Shown: piece by piece, positions 1 to 6,190 of the stretch
Position numbering within the stretch: the first letter of the stretch is position 1
How the letters are laid out: every line of letters starts with the position of its first letter
Assembly (NCBI GenBank): GCA_965368175.1
Contig: CBDULX010000179.1
Coordinates: forward strand, 1-6,287
From: CBDULX01 sp965368175
GTDB lineage: Bacteria; Pseudomonadota; Gammaproteobacteria; SZUA-229
Direction of reading: 5' to 3'
DNA length: 6,287 nt
Made by a program: the position numbers and the translations under genes
The notes under the pieces: model-generated
Database searches by the model: none
What the model was told of the DNA's origin: nothing
The model's input: only the letters and a program-made list of their open reading frames with translations

Positions 1-237
1 TATTATCTGCAGCTGGGTTATTACAAAAGCCAGTGGCAACCCTGGGTTCTGTACGAAACCTGGAGCAGTGATGACGCAGCCGATAGAGGTAGCTTCGACA
101 ATATGCGTGTAGGGTTAACCTATTTTCATAAAGGCCATAATGCCAACATCAAGATCGGTTATGAAAAATACAGCCCGGATCAGGCTGGAGGCAAAGATAT
201 CGACACCATCGCGCTCGGATTTTATATGACTTACTAA
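1..237 (+). CDS. C-terminal end of an outer-membrane beta-barrel (porin-like) protein, 5' part outside window
   Basis: Frame 1 is open from the first base to a TAA at 235-237 and gives 78 residues. The visible part alternates polar and hydrophobic or aromatic residues in strand-sized blocks separated by polar turns (for example GYYKSQWQPWVLYETW, then MRVGLTYF, then ANIKIGYEKY). It ends in IALGFYMTY: a C-terminal tyrosine with hydrophobic residues at -3, -5, -7 and -9. That pattern is the usual C-terminal signal recognised by the outer-membrane assembly machinery. The turn rich in Asp and Gly before the last strand fits a porin of the phosphate-selective OprO/OprP kind or a related short-chain porin, but the N-terminal domain is missing, so pore type and substrate cannot be told. 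A terminator-like hairpin follows closely, so this gene probably ends its transcription unit. Confidence 0.7.
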   Translation, partial: YYLQLGYYKSQWQPWVLYETWSSDDAADRGSFDNMRVGLTYFHKGHNANIKIGYEKYSPDQAGGKDIDTIALGFYMTY

Positions 238-252
238 GTCATAACGGTTTTT

Positions 253-290
253 CCTGCTCTGGCTCGGCCGGGGCAGGGAATTCAGTTTTT
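253..290 (+). terminator. Probable intrinsic terminator of the outer-membrane protein gene
   Basis: An 11-bp stem (253-263 with 267-277) closes a 3-base TCG loop. The stem is GC-rich with two T:G wobble pairs (258/272 and 260/270). A T-run lies at 286-290, about 8 bases after the stem, so the tail is further away than in a textbook terminator. The hairpin starts 16 bases after the stop codon at 237, which is a normal place for a terminator. Confidence 0.6.
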
Positions 291-375
291 ATTTATCTGT
301 TAATAAAAACAATCAGTTTGCTAAGCTCTGATTAAACCACGGCGCTTTTTAGCCTTTATAAGCCATCACAACTCG

Positions 376-409
376 ACCAGGGCTTACCTGGTATTATTCA
401 GCGCCTGAA
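376..409. promoter_or_regulatory. Two adjacent short inverted repeats upstream of the methyltransferase gene
   Basis: ACCAGG (376-381) and CCTGGT (387-392) form a perfect 6-bp inverted repeat around a 5-base spacer. Four bases on, TTCAG (397-401) and CTGAA (405-409) form a second 5-bp repeat around CGC. Together they fill the last part of the 196-base spacer and end 24 bases before the methyltransferase ATG. They could be a protein-binding site or small hairpins in the 5' leader. No convincing -35/-10 pair was found: a TTGCTA at 318 and a TATAAG at 357 are not properly spaced from each other. The repeats are short enough to be chance. Confidence 0.25.
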
Positions 410-433
410 AATTATGGCAAGCAGCTAAGCCTG

Positions 434-1192
434 ATGAATACGATTGATTTCAAAGACCACTTCTCTTCGCAGGCCGAAGCCTATCAAAAATTTCGCCCGG
501 TCTACCCCGAAGCTCTGTATGAATACTTGCTAACTCTGGTGCCATCCCGGCAGCTGGCATGGGACTGTGCAACCGGTAATGGCCAGTGTGCAAAAAGCTT
601 GAGCCCATATTTTCAGCGAATCATCGCCAGTGACGCCAGTGCACAACAGATCGAACATGCAAAACAGTCTGAAAATATTGACTACAGGGTAATGCCTGCG
701 GAACACACCGACATCACTGGACAATCCGTTGATTTAATTGCCGTCGCTCAGGCCCTGCACTGGTTTGATATACCTGCATTTTTTAAAGAAGCGCAACGGG
801 TATTAAAAGACCAGGGAGTCATCTCAGTATGGACTTACTCATTACTCAGTATTAATTACGACATTAATCAAGTTATACATTCTTTATATTACGATCTGCT
901 TGGCGGTTACTGGCCAGCAGAAAGAAAAGTCGTTGAAAATGCGTATAAGGACATAGACTTTCCGTTTAAAAATATTGAAAGCAGGTCCTTTAATATGACG
1001 GCACGCTGGACTTTAAACGAACTATTGGCTTATCTGGAAACATGGTCTGCCGTTCAGGCCTGTCGAAAGAGTTTGAAGAGTGATCCATTGCTCAATATTC
1101 GTGACAATCTATTAACAATCTGGGGAGATGAAACGCAAAAAAAAGAGATTAACTGGCCATTAACAGTGATAACCGGTCGTTATTCCTTATAA
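434..1192 (+). CDS. Class I SAM-dependent methyltransferase, substrate unknown
   Basis: The 252-residue product transfers a methyl group from S-adenosylmethionine to an unidentified small molecule, probably in the cytoplasm. The N-terminal segment around residues 5-25 (FKDHFSSQAEAY..FRPVYP) is typical of a family of small-molecule methyltransferases related to yeast Tmt1/Crg1 and the Methyltransf_11 group. Motif I is seen at residues 42-51 (AWDCATGNGQ), the acidic residue after strand 2 at D67, and the strand-4 region at 100-112 (DLIAVAQALHWFD). The C-terminus carries the usual WPL...GR ending at 241-249, so the protein looks complete. ATG 434 is the first good in-frame start, but no Shine-Dalgarno is visible before it. 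The second half of the gene is by eye more AT-rich than its neighbours. It appears monocistronic, and nothing nearby points to its substrate. The methyltransferase fold is near certain; any finer function is not. Confidence 0.9.
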   Translation: MNTIDFKDHFSSQAEAYQKFRPVYPEALYEYLLTLVPSRQLAWDCATGNGQCAKSLSPYFQRIIASDASAQQIEHAKQSENIDYRVMPAEHTDITGQSVDLIAVAQALHWFDIPAFFKEAQRVLKDQGVISVWTYSLLSINYDINQVIHSLYYDLLGGYWPAERKVVENAYKDIDFPFKNIESRSFNMTARWTLNELLAYLETWSAVQACRKSLKSDPLLNIRDNLLTIWGDETQKKEINWPLTVITGRYSL

Positions 1193-1439
1193 AAAACGCT
1201 CTCCCTGATATTTTAATAAATTGCCAAAATCATCTGAAAAATTAGTGAGTTACTAAACTACACTCCGTCTGTAATAAGCGCTTGATTGATAGAGACTTGT
1301 TTTATATCAACATCTATTTATTTCCAATGCCGTTATTCTTAAACATTTACCATACCAACAATAGTTAAGGAAGAATGACAAAATTATATTGATATAAATG
1401 TTGTATCCGCAGTAACAATTGTCTCGTAGGGGGATTCAT
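1193..1439. promoter_or_regulatory. AT-rich spacer likely to hold the promoter of the symporter operon
   Basis: This 247-base spacer has no credible gene. It separates the methyltransferase from the symporter pair, which has good ribosome binding sites but must have its own promoter here. The most notable structure is a pair of inverted 10-mers: TTTATATCAA at 1301-1310 and TTGATATAAA at 1389-1398. A smaller repeat, TTAGT-5-ACTAA, lies at 1242-1256. TATAAA at 1393-1398 resembles a -10 box, and ATGACA at 1375-1380 resembles a -35 box, but they are only 12 bases apart, so no promoter can be fixed. No sigma-54 (-24/-12) element and no clear CRP or FNR palindrome was seen. No terminator was found after the methyltransferase stop. 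Confidence 0.4.
1428..1434 (+). promoter_or_regulatory. Ribosome binding site that fixes the start of the small symporter subunit
   Basis: AGGGGGA lies 5 bases before the ATG at 1440. A longer reading from TTG at 1419 would put this purine-rich site inside the coding sequence and has no comparable site of its own. The ATG at 1440 also gives the N-terminus expected for the family. Confidence 0.8.
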
Positions 1440-1706
1440 ATGAGCGCACCTGAAAATATGGCAGCCTACTGGAAAGAAAACCTTAGGCTACTCGCTTTCT
1501 GTTTATCTATCTGGTTTGCAGTTTCTTTTCTATTCGGAATCATACTTGTTGATGTTTTAAATCAGGTTCATCTTGGGGGCTATCCTCTGGGATTCTGGTT
1601 TGCACAACAAGGGTCAATTTATACATTCCTGGTACTGATTTTTTTCTATGCCAGGCAGATGAATAAACTCGATCGTAAATATGATGTTCACGAAGATAAA
1701 GATTAA
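1440..1706 (+). CDS. DUF4212 small subunit of a sodium:solute symporter
   Basis: The 88-residue membrane protein has two predicted membrane segments, about residues 16-39 and 53-72, joined by a short loop. Family marks are YW.EN near residues 10-14, the GGYPLGFWFAQQGS block at 46-59, and the MNKLDRKY stretch at 74-81 followed by an acidic tail. These match the DUF4212 / 'sodium:solute symporter small subunit' family, which is almost always encoded directly before an SSS transporter of the VC_2705 type. It resembles the YjcH (DUF485) partner of ActP in size and position but is a different family. The gene has a strong AGGGGGA ribosome binding site. Its TAA stop (1704-1706) overlaps the Shine-Dalgarno of the next gene, which begins 11 bases later, so the two are almost surely co-translated. 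Its role is probably assembly, stability or regulation of the large subunit; this is inferred. Confidence 0.9.
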   Translation: MSAPENMAAYWKENLRLLAFCLSIWFAVSFLFGIILVDVLNQVHLGGYPLGFWFAQQGSIYTFLVLIFFYARQMNKLDRKYDVHEDKD

Positions 1707-1717
1707 GGGGCTGTACG

Positions 1718-3496
1718 ATGGATTTACAAACATTAACATATTTAGTCGTGGGCTCTACCTTCGCAATTTATATAGGTATTGCCGTATGGGCTCGCGCAAG
1801 TAGTACAGGTGAGTTTTATGTAGCAGGTAAAGGGATACACCCCGTCGCCAATGGTATGGCTACGGCTGCCGACTGGATGTCTGCGGCATCATTCATATCC
1901 ATGGCAGGTTTGATCGCCTTCAAGGGTTACGATGCTTCGGTCTACCTTATGGGCTGGACTGGCGGTTATGTATTACTGGCTTTGTTGCTGGCGCCGTATC
2001 TGCGTAAATATGGCAAGTTTACCGTGCCAGAATTTATAGGTGAACGTTACTATTCCCGCACTGCGCGAATTGTGGCCGTTATCTGTTTAATCGTGGCATC
2101 GATTACTTATGTAATCGGTCAGATGAAAGGGGTTGGTGTTGCATTTGGTCGTTTCCTTGAAGTTGATTTCACCACCGGCGTTATGGTGGGCATGGCGATC
2201 GTGTTTATCTACGCGGTACTTGGCGGTATGAAAGGTATTACCTATACTCAGATTGCCCAGTACGTGGTGCTCATCTTTGCTTACACCGTACCGGCTGTGT
2301 TCATTTCCCTTCAATTAACCGGTAATCCATTACCACAACTGGGTCTCGGTAGTACCATGGAGGGGGGCGGGCACATGCTAAAAACACTGGACGCAGTGCT
2401 GGTCGACATAGGCTTTGCTGAGTACACGGTGCAAAAAGGCTCTACGCTCAATATGGTATTGCTTACCCTGTCGTTAATGATCGGTACTGCAGGTTTGCCC
2501 CACGTGATTATTCGTTTCTTCACTGTTCCCAAGGTGAAAGACGCCAGAAGTTCAGCTGGCTGGGCACTGGTATTTATCGCGATTCTGTATACAACTGCTC
2601 CTGCAGTAGGTGCCATGTCCATCTACAACCTGATCAAGACCGTGCAGATCGAAGAGGTTGGATCACCGACAGGCAACCTGGTTTATGAACAGCGTCCCAC
2701 ATGGTTCAAGAACTGGGAGAAAACGGGCTTACTGCAATTTGAAGACAAGAATGGGGATGGTCGAATTCAGTATTATAACGATAGCAATCCTGAATTTGCC
2801 GCTAAAGCGAAAAAAGACTACGGCTGGAACGGCAATGAAATGGTTAAAGTCGACCGAGATATAATGGTACTGGCCAATCCTGAAATCGCCAAGCTGCCCA
2901 ACTGGGTTATCGCCCTGGTAGCGGCGGGTGGTATTGCTGCAGCATTATCTACAGCAGCAGGCCTGTTGCTGGCCATTTCTTCTGCCATTTCCCATGACCT
3001 GTTAAAAGGCGTTTTCATGCCTGAGATCTCAGAGAAAAATGAGCTTATGGCCGGGCGTATTGCCATGGCCGGTGCCATCGTGGTAGCCGGTTACCTCGGT
3101 ATGAACCCGCCAGGCTTTGCCGCCCAGGTGGTGGCACTGGCCTTCGGGCTCGCCGCCTCATCCATCTTCCCTGCGCTGATGATGGGTATATTTAACAAGC
3201 GCATTAATAATATCGGTGCTGTATGGGGTATGTTGACGGGCCTGACTGTGACCCTGGTTTACATCTTCATGTTCAAGGGCTGGTTGTTTATTCCTGGTAC
3301 CGCTAACTTTGCGAATACACCGGATAACTGGTTGTTTGGTATTTCACCGGAAGCCTTTGGTGCGGTAGGTGCAATGCTTAACTTTATCGTTGCCCATGCA
3401 GTATCCAAAGTTACCCATGAACCACCACGTGAAATTCAGGATATGGTTGAACATATCCGTATTCCAAAAGGTGCGGATGCCGCAACTGAACATTAA
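1718..3496 (+). CDS. Sodium:solute symporter large subunit, SSS family (VC_2705-like; probable organic-anion/acetate uptake)
   Basis: The 592-residue inner-membrane protein has about 13 predicted helices (near 5-26, 45-69, 74-96, 116-143, 154-175, 178-202, 246-270, 281-308, 397-425, 444-463, 469-493, 501-520, 544-566). This is the SSS pattern with N-terminus out and C-terminus in. Likely sodium-site residues, by analogy with E. coli PutP D55 and S340/T341, are D52 in AADWMSAASF and S411-T412 in ALSTAAGLLLAISSAIS. Between helices 8 and 9 there is a long hydrophilic insert (about 309-393), predicted to face the periplasm. It contains an EF-hand-like loop, DKNGDGRIQYYN (343-354). This insert and the DUF4212 partner place the protein in the VC_2705 subfamily and apart from classical ActP. 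AAGGGG at 1705-1710 lies 7 bases before the ATG. Acetate or another short carboxylate is a family-based guess. The gene ends at a strong terminator. Confidence 0.93.
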   Translation: MDLQTLTYLVVGSTFAIYIGIAVWARASSTGEFYVAGKGIHPVANGMATAADWMSAASFISMAGLIAFKGYDASVYLMGWTGGYVLLALLLAPYLRKYGKFTVPEFIGERYYSRTARIVAVICLIVASITYVIGQMKGVGVAFGRFLEVDFTTGVMVGMAIVFIYAVLGGMKGITYTQIAQYVVLIFAYTVPAVFISLQLTGNPLPQLGLGSTMEGGGHMLKTLDAVLVDIGFAEYTVQKGSTLNMVLLTLSLMIGTAGLPHVIIRFFTVPKVKDARSSAGWALVFIAILYTTAPAVGAMSIYNLIKTVQIEEVGSPTGNLVYEQRPTWFKNWEKTGLLQFEDKNGDGRIQYYNDSNPEFAAKAKKDYGWNGNEMVKVDRDIMVLANPEIAKLPNWVIALVAAGGIAAALSTAAGLLLAISSAISHDLLKGVFMPEISEKNELMAGRIAMAGAIVVAGYLGMNPPGFAAQVVALAFGLAASSIFPALMMGIFNKRINNIGAVWGMLTGLTVTLVYIFMFKGWLFIPGTANFANTPDNWLFGISPEAFGAVGAMLNFIVAHAVSKVTHEPPREIQDMVEHIRIPKGADAATEH

Positions 3497-3515
3497 ACAC
3501 ATAGTTTAAGTTCTG

Positions 3516-3549
3516 AAAGAGCCCTGTTTTTACAGGGCTCTTTTGTTAT
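3516..3549 (+). terminator. Strong intrinsic terminator of the symporter operon
   Basis: A perfect 11-bp stem (AAAGAGCCCTG 3516-3526 with CAGGGCTCTTT 3533-3543) can be extended by one T-A pair, leaving a TTTT loop. It is followed by a T-rich tail through 3549. The A-run on the left arm means it could also act on the opposite strand. It begins 20 bases after the symporter stop codon. Confidence 0.95.
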
Positions 3550-3563
3550 TAATCAAGCAGAAA

Positions 3564-3594
3564 TTGAACAGGTCGTTTAATCTTGAGGTATATT
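3564..3594 (+). promoter_or_regulatory. Possible sigma-70-type promoter for the CBS/DUF294-exonuclease unit
   Basis: TTGAAC at 3564-3569 and TATATT at 3589-3594 each resemble the consensus hexamers, but the 19-base spacer is longer than ideal. A second -10-like TATAAA lies at 3595-3600. Since the terminator just upstream should stop most symporter transcripts, a promoter is expected in this 75-base gap. Which hexamers are used cannot be decided by reading. Confidence 0.35.
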
Positions 3595-3624
3595 TATAAA
3601 CAGTCAACCATAAGGTGAGGCACG

Positions 3625-5490
3625 ATGGAAATCGAACTGATTGAAATCCGGGAGTTCCTGGCCTCCCATCATCCATTTGATTTGCTGCCAGACAGTGAGC
3701 TGGATTCCTTGCCGCGGTCGCTTGAATTGAGCTACGTGCGTAGAAACAAACAGGTCTATGCACCCGGTAGTGAAAATATTTATCTCTATATCATTCGCAC
3801 CGGTGCGGTGGATGTGAAAGATGAAGACGGCGTTTTCCTGTCGCGACGGGGTGAAGGTGAAACCTTTGGTGCGCGGTCATTATTACGTGGCAAGACACTG
3901 TATGACGTCACCGCCATTGAAGATACCCTGTTATATAAACTCCCCAAATACAAGTTTAATCAGCTGTGTGAGCAGCATGATCGATTTGCATATTACTACC
4001 ATGCTGATAGTGCACTACGGCTGCGTAATGCAGTTACACCACAGATATCCACCGATCAACGTAACAATATTAATTTAATGACGCTGCAGATCAAAGACAT
4101 CATGTCCGACAGGGTTATTAAGCTTACCCCGGATACTTCAGTCAGTGGAGCCGCGAAATTCATGACAGAAAACAGGGTATCATCATTACTGATTTGTGAT
4201 GAGAGTTCGCTAGCGGGTATCGTTACCGAACGAGATTTATGTGGTAGGTGCCTGGCAAAAGAAATGGATGCCAGTACACCCATCAAACAGATAATGACGG
4301 AAAATCCCTATACTATTTCTCAGGATGATTATGCTTTTTCGGCATTGATGCTGATGTCGCGTCGCAATATTCGCCACCTGCCGGTAAAAAACAACGATCA
4401 GATCGTTGGCGTAATCAGCGCAACTGACCTGATCCAGCGACAGTCCGCTTCACCAGTGTTCCTGGTGGCGGATGTTTATCGGCAAACCAGTGTGGAGCAG
4501 CTGGCTGAAGTTAGCAGTTTTATTCCCCAGGTGCTGGTCAATCTGGTTGACGCAGATGCTACCGCCCATAGCATTACTCATATGATTTCTTCTATTGGCG
4601 ATGCAATCACTGTGCAATTATTGCAGCTGGCTCAGGAACAACTTGGCCCGCCACCTGTTGAATATTGCTGGTTAAGTTTTGGTTCATTGGCAAGGATGGA
4701 GCAGTCGGCGCAGTCAGATCAGGATAATGGATTATTGTTATCCGATGATTACAATAGCGAGAAGCATGGTGCTTATTTTGAAAAGCTTGCGCAGTTTGTG
4801 AGTGATGGCATGAATGCCTGTGGTTATGAATATTGCCCGGGTAATATCATGGCCAGTAATCAAAAATGGCGACAACCCCTGGCTGAGTGGAAGAAATATT
4901 TTTCTAACTGGATCAACAGGCCCGAACCCAAGGCATTGATGCATGCCAGTATTTTTTTTGATATGCGAGCCATGCATGGTAATAAAGAACTATTCAACAC
5001 ACTGCATCAGTATGTGTTACAGCAGTCAAAAGGCAATAGTATTTTTCTGGCACATTTAACTGCCAATGCATTGCATCTGGAGCCGCCGCTGGGTTTCTTT
5101 CGGCGATTTGTGATGGTGCAAGATGGCGAACACAACAATACGCTGGATTTAAAACATAATGGAGTTGTGCCCATTATCGATCTTGCGCGTATTTATGCAC
5201 TGGCTGGTAGTATCGAAGCCGTTAATACAAAATCCCGGTTAGAAGCTGCCACTGGCGGTGGCGTTGTGAGTCAGCAGGGGGCTATGGATTTACGCGATGC
5301 GCTGGAAATGATCAGCATGGTACGACTACGGCATCAGGCGAAACTGATTAGCGCGGGACTACAGGCAAATAACTTTATAGCGCCCGACAAATTTTCCAAT
5401 TTTGAACGTAACCATCTAAAGGATGCTTTTGAAATTGTACGAACAATGCAATCGGCAATAGGGCAGAGATATCAGGCAGGACGATTTTAG
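3625..5490 (+). CDS. Cyclic-nucleotide-binding-like / CBS pair / DUF294 nucleotidyltransferase-like signalling protein
   Basis: The 621-residue soluble protein has four parts. Residues about 17-125 form a CRP-type cyclic-nucleotide-binding fold, but the usual pocket residues are absent: where FGE and R-S/T are expected it reads FGARSLL (81-87) and KTLYDVTA. Residues about 156-214 and 220-273 are two CBS repeats (IKDIMSDRVIKL...GIVTERDL and IKQIMTENPYTI...GVISATDL), which in other proteins bind adenine nucleotides. Residues about 285-440 are the DUF294 nucleotidyltransferase-like domain, with G353-S354, R357, E359 and the acidic DQDN at 365-368, related to GlnD/GlnE-type enzymes. The rest is the DUF294 C-terminal helical domain (LDLKHNGVVPIIDLAR). 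AAGGTGA lies 6 bases before the ATG. Such proteins are commonly encoded beside VC_2705-type symporters and are thought to regulate them; the reaction and target are unknown. Domain calls are firm; ligand and activity are inference. Confidence 0.92.
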   Translation: MEIELIEIREFLASHHPFDLLPDSELDSLPRSLELSYVRRNKQVYAPGSENIYLYIIRTGAVDVKDEDGVFLSRRGEGETFGARSLLRGKTLYDVTAIEDTLLYKLPKYKFNQLCEQHDRFAYYYHADSALRLRNAVTPQISTDQRNNINLMTLQIKDIMSDRVIKLTPDTSVSGAAKFMTENRVSSLLICDESSLAGIVTERDLCGRCLAKEMDASTPIKQIMTENPYTISQDDYAFSALMLMSRRNIRHLPVKNNDQIVGVISATDLIQRQSASPVFLVADVYRQTSVEQLAEVSSFIPQVLVNLVDADATAHSITHMISSIGDAITVQLLQLAQEQLGPPPVEYCWLSFGSLARMEQSAQSDQDNGLLLSDDYNSEKHGAYFEKLAQFVSDGMNACGYEYCPGNIMASNQKWRQPLAEWKKYFSNWINRPEPKALMHASIFFDMRAMHGNKELFNTLHQYVLQQSKGNSIFLAHLTANALHLEPPLGFFRRFVMVQDGEHNNTLDLKHNGVVPIIDLARIYALAGSIEAVNTKSRLEAATGGGVVSQQGAMDLRDALEMISMVRLRHQAKLISAGLQANNFIAPDKFSNFERNHLKDAFEIVRTMQSAIGQRYQAGRF

Positions 5491-5492
5491 CT

Positions 5493-6185
5493 ATGTTCAA
5501 TCGTTTTGTGTCAGCCGAGCAACGTCGTAAACAACTACTGAAAAACACACCCGAGAGTGTGTTAAAAAATTATTTGTCTAACCCATTCGTGTCTCCGAAT
5601 AGTAAACTGGAAGAAGTTGAGTTTCTGGCCATAGATCTGGAGGCTACCGGTCTTGATTTTGACAGGGATGAAATACTCAGTGTCGGTTTCACAGTCATTC
5701 GGAACATGAATGTGATGTTATCTGAGAGTCGGTATTTTCTGGTGCGACCTGAACAGACTATTCCGGAAGCAACCGCAATAGTGCACGGCATAATGGATGA
5801 TGAATCCTCCAGAGGCATTGAGCTGGAGCAGGCTCTGGAAATTATATTAAAAGCTCTCAGTGGAAAAGTGTTGCTGGCTCATCATACCACTGTTGAATGT
5901 CAGTTTCTGAATAAGGCTTGCCGGAAAATTTACGGTTGCAATGTGGTTTTTCCTATAGTGGATACCTATGCCATAGAATATAACAGCCTAAAGCATCGTG
6001 GCATCACACCTGAAAACAAAGGCTTGCGCCTGTATAATCTGCGTGAAGATTATGGACTGCCCCGTTACCCGGCGCACAATGCATTAAGCGACGCGGTTGC
6101 TGCTGCGGAATTATTTCTCGCACAGATAGCATACCGGCAGGGCAGTTCTTCCATGAAGCTAAAAGAGATTCTGGCGAGGTGTTAG
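5493..6185 (+). CDS. DnaQ-like DEDDh 3'-5' exonuclease-family protein
   Basis: The 230-residue protein belongs to the RNase T/DnaQ superfamily of two-metal 3'-5' exonucleases. ExoI is seen as D48-L-E50 in AIDLEATGLD, the usual IVHGI follows at 96-100, ExoII is in LLAHHTTVECQFL (128-139), and ExoIII is H195-x4-D200 in AHNALSD. At ExoII the expected metal-binding Asp appears as E135, a conservative change that should still bind metal. A 40-residue N-terminal extension with a basic start (AEQRRKQLLKN) precedes the domain. There is no polymerase or other fused domain, so this is a stand-alone member and not clearly the replicative epsilon subunit. The start lies 2 bases after the stop of the CBS/DUF294 gene. 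The only Shine-Dalgarno-like AGGA (5478-5481) lies inside that gene, 11 bases upstream, so translational coupling is likely. The substrate could be DNA, RNA or a nucleotide linkage made by its partner. Confidence 0.9.
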   Translation: MFNRFVSAEQRRKQLLKNTPESVLKNYLSNPFVSPNSKLEEVEFLAIDLEATGLDFDRDEILSVGFTVIRNMNVMLSESRYFLVRPEQTIPEATAIVHGIMDDESSRGIELEQALEIILKALSGKVLLAHHTTVECQFLNKACRKIYGCNVVFPIVDTYAIEYNSLKHRGITPENKGLRLYNLREDYGLPRYPAHNALSDAVAAAELFLAQIAYRQGSSSMKLKEILARC

Positions 6186-6190
6186 GGTGT

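Noticed and set aside
1193..1240. Terminator after the methyltransferase gene
   Set aside because: Only a weak CGTT/AACG pairing with a long loop was found, overlapping the end of the gene and without a proper T-run.
1282..1310. FNR-type site (TTGAT....ATCAA) upstream of the symporter operon
   Set aside because: TTGAT and ATCAA are both present but about 19 or more bases apart, not the required 4.
1419..1439. Longer N-terminus of the small symporter subunit from a TTG at 1419
   Set aside because: The strong AGGGGGA at 1428-1434 would fall inside the coding sequence, and the added residues do not fit the family. The ATG at 1440 has ideal spacing.
2311..2622. Reverse-strand open frame of 103 codons within the symporter gene, and similar reverse frames at 2087-2314 and 2818-3078
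   Set aside because: They lie wholly within a clear membrane-transporter gene, have no family features or ribosome binding sites, and are explained by the codon pattern of the opposite strand.
3530..3763. Reverse-strand open frame across the terminator and the start of the CBS/DUF294 gene
   Set aside because: It overlaps both a perfect terminator and a well-supported gene start and has no recognisable product.
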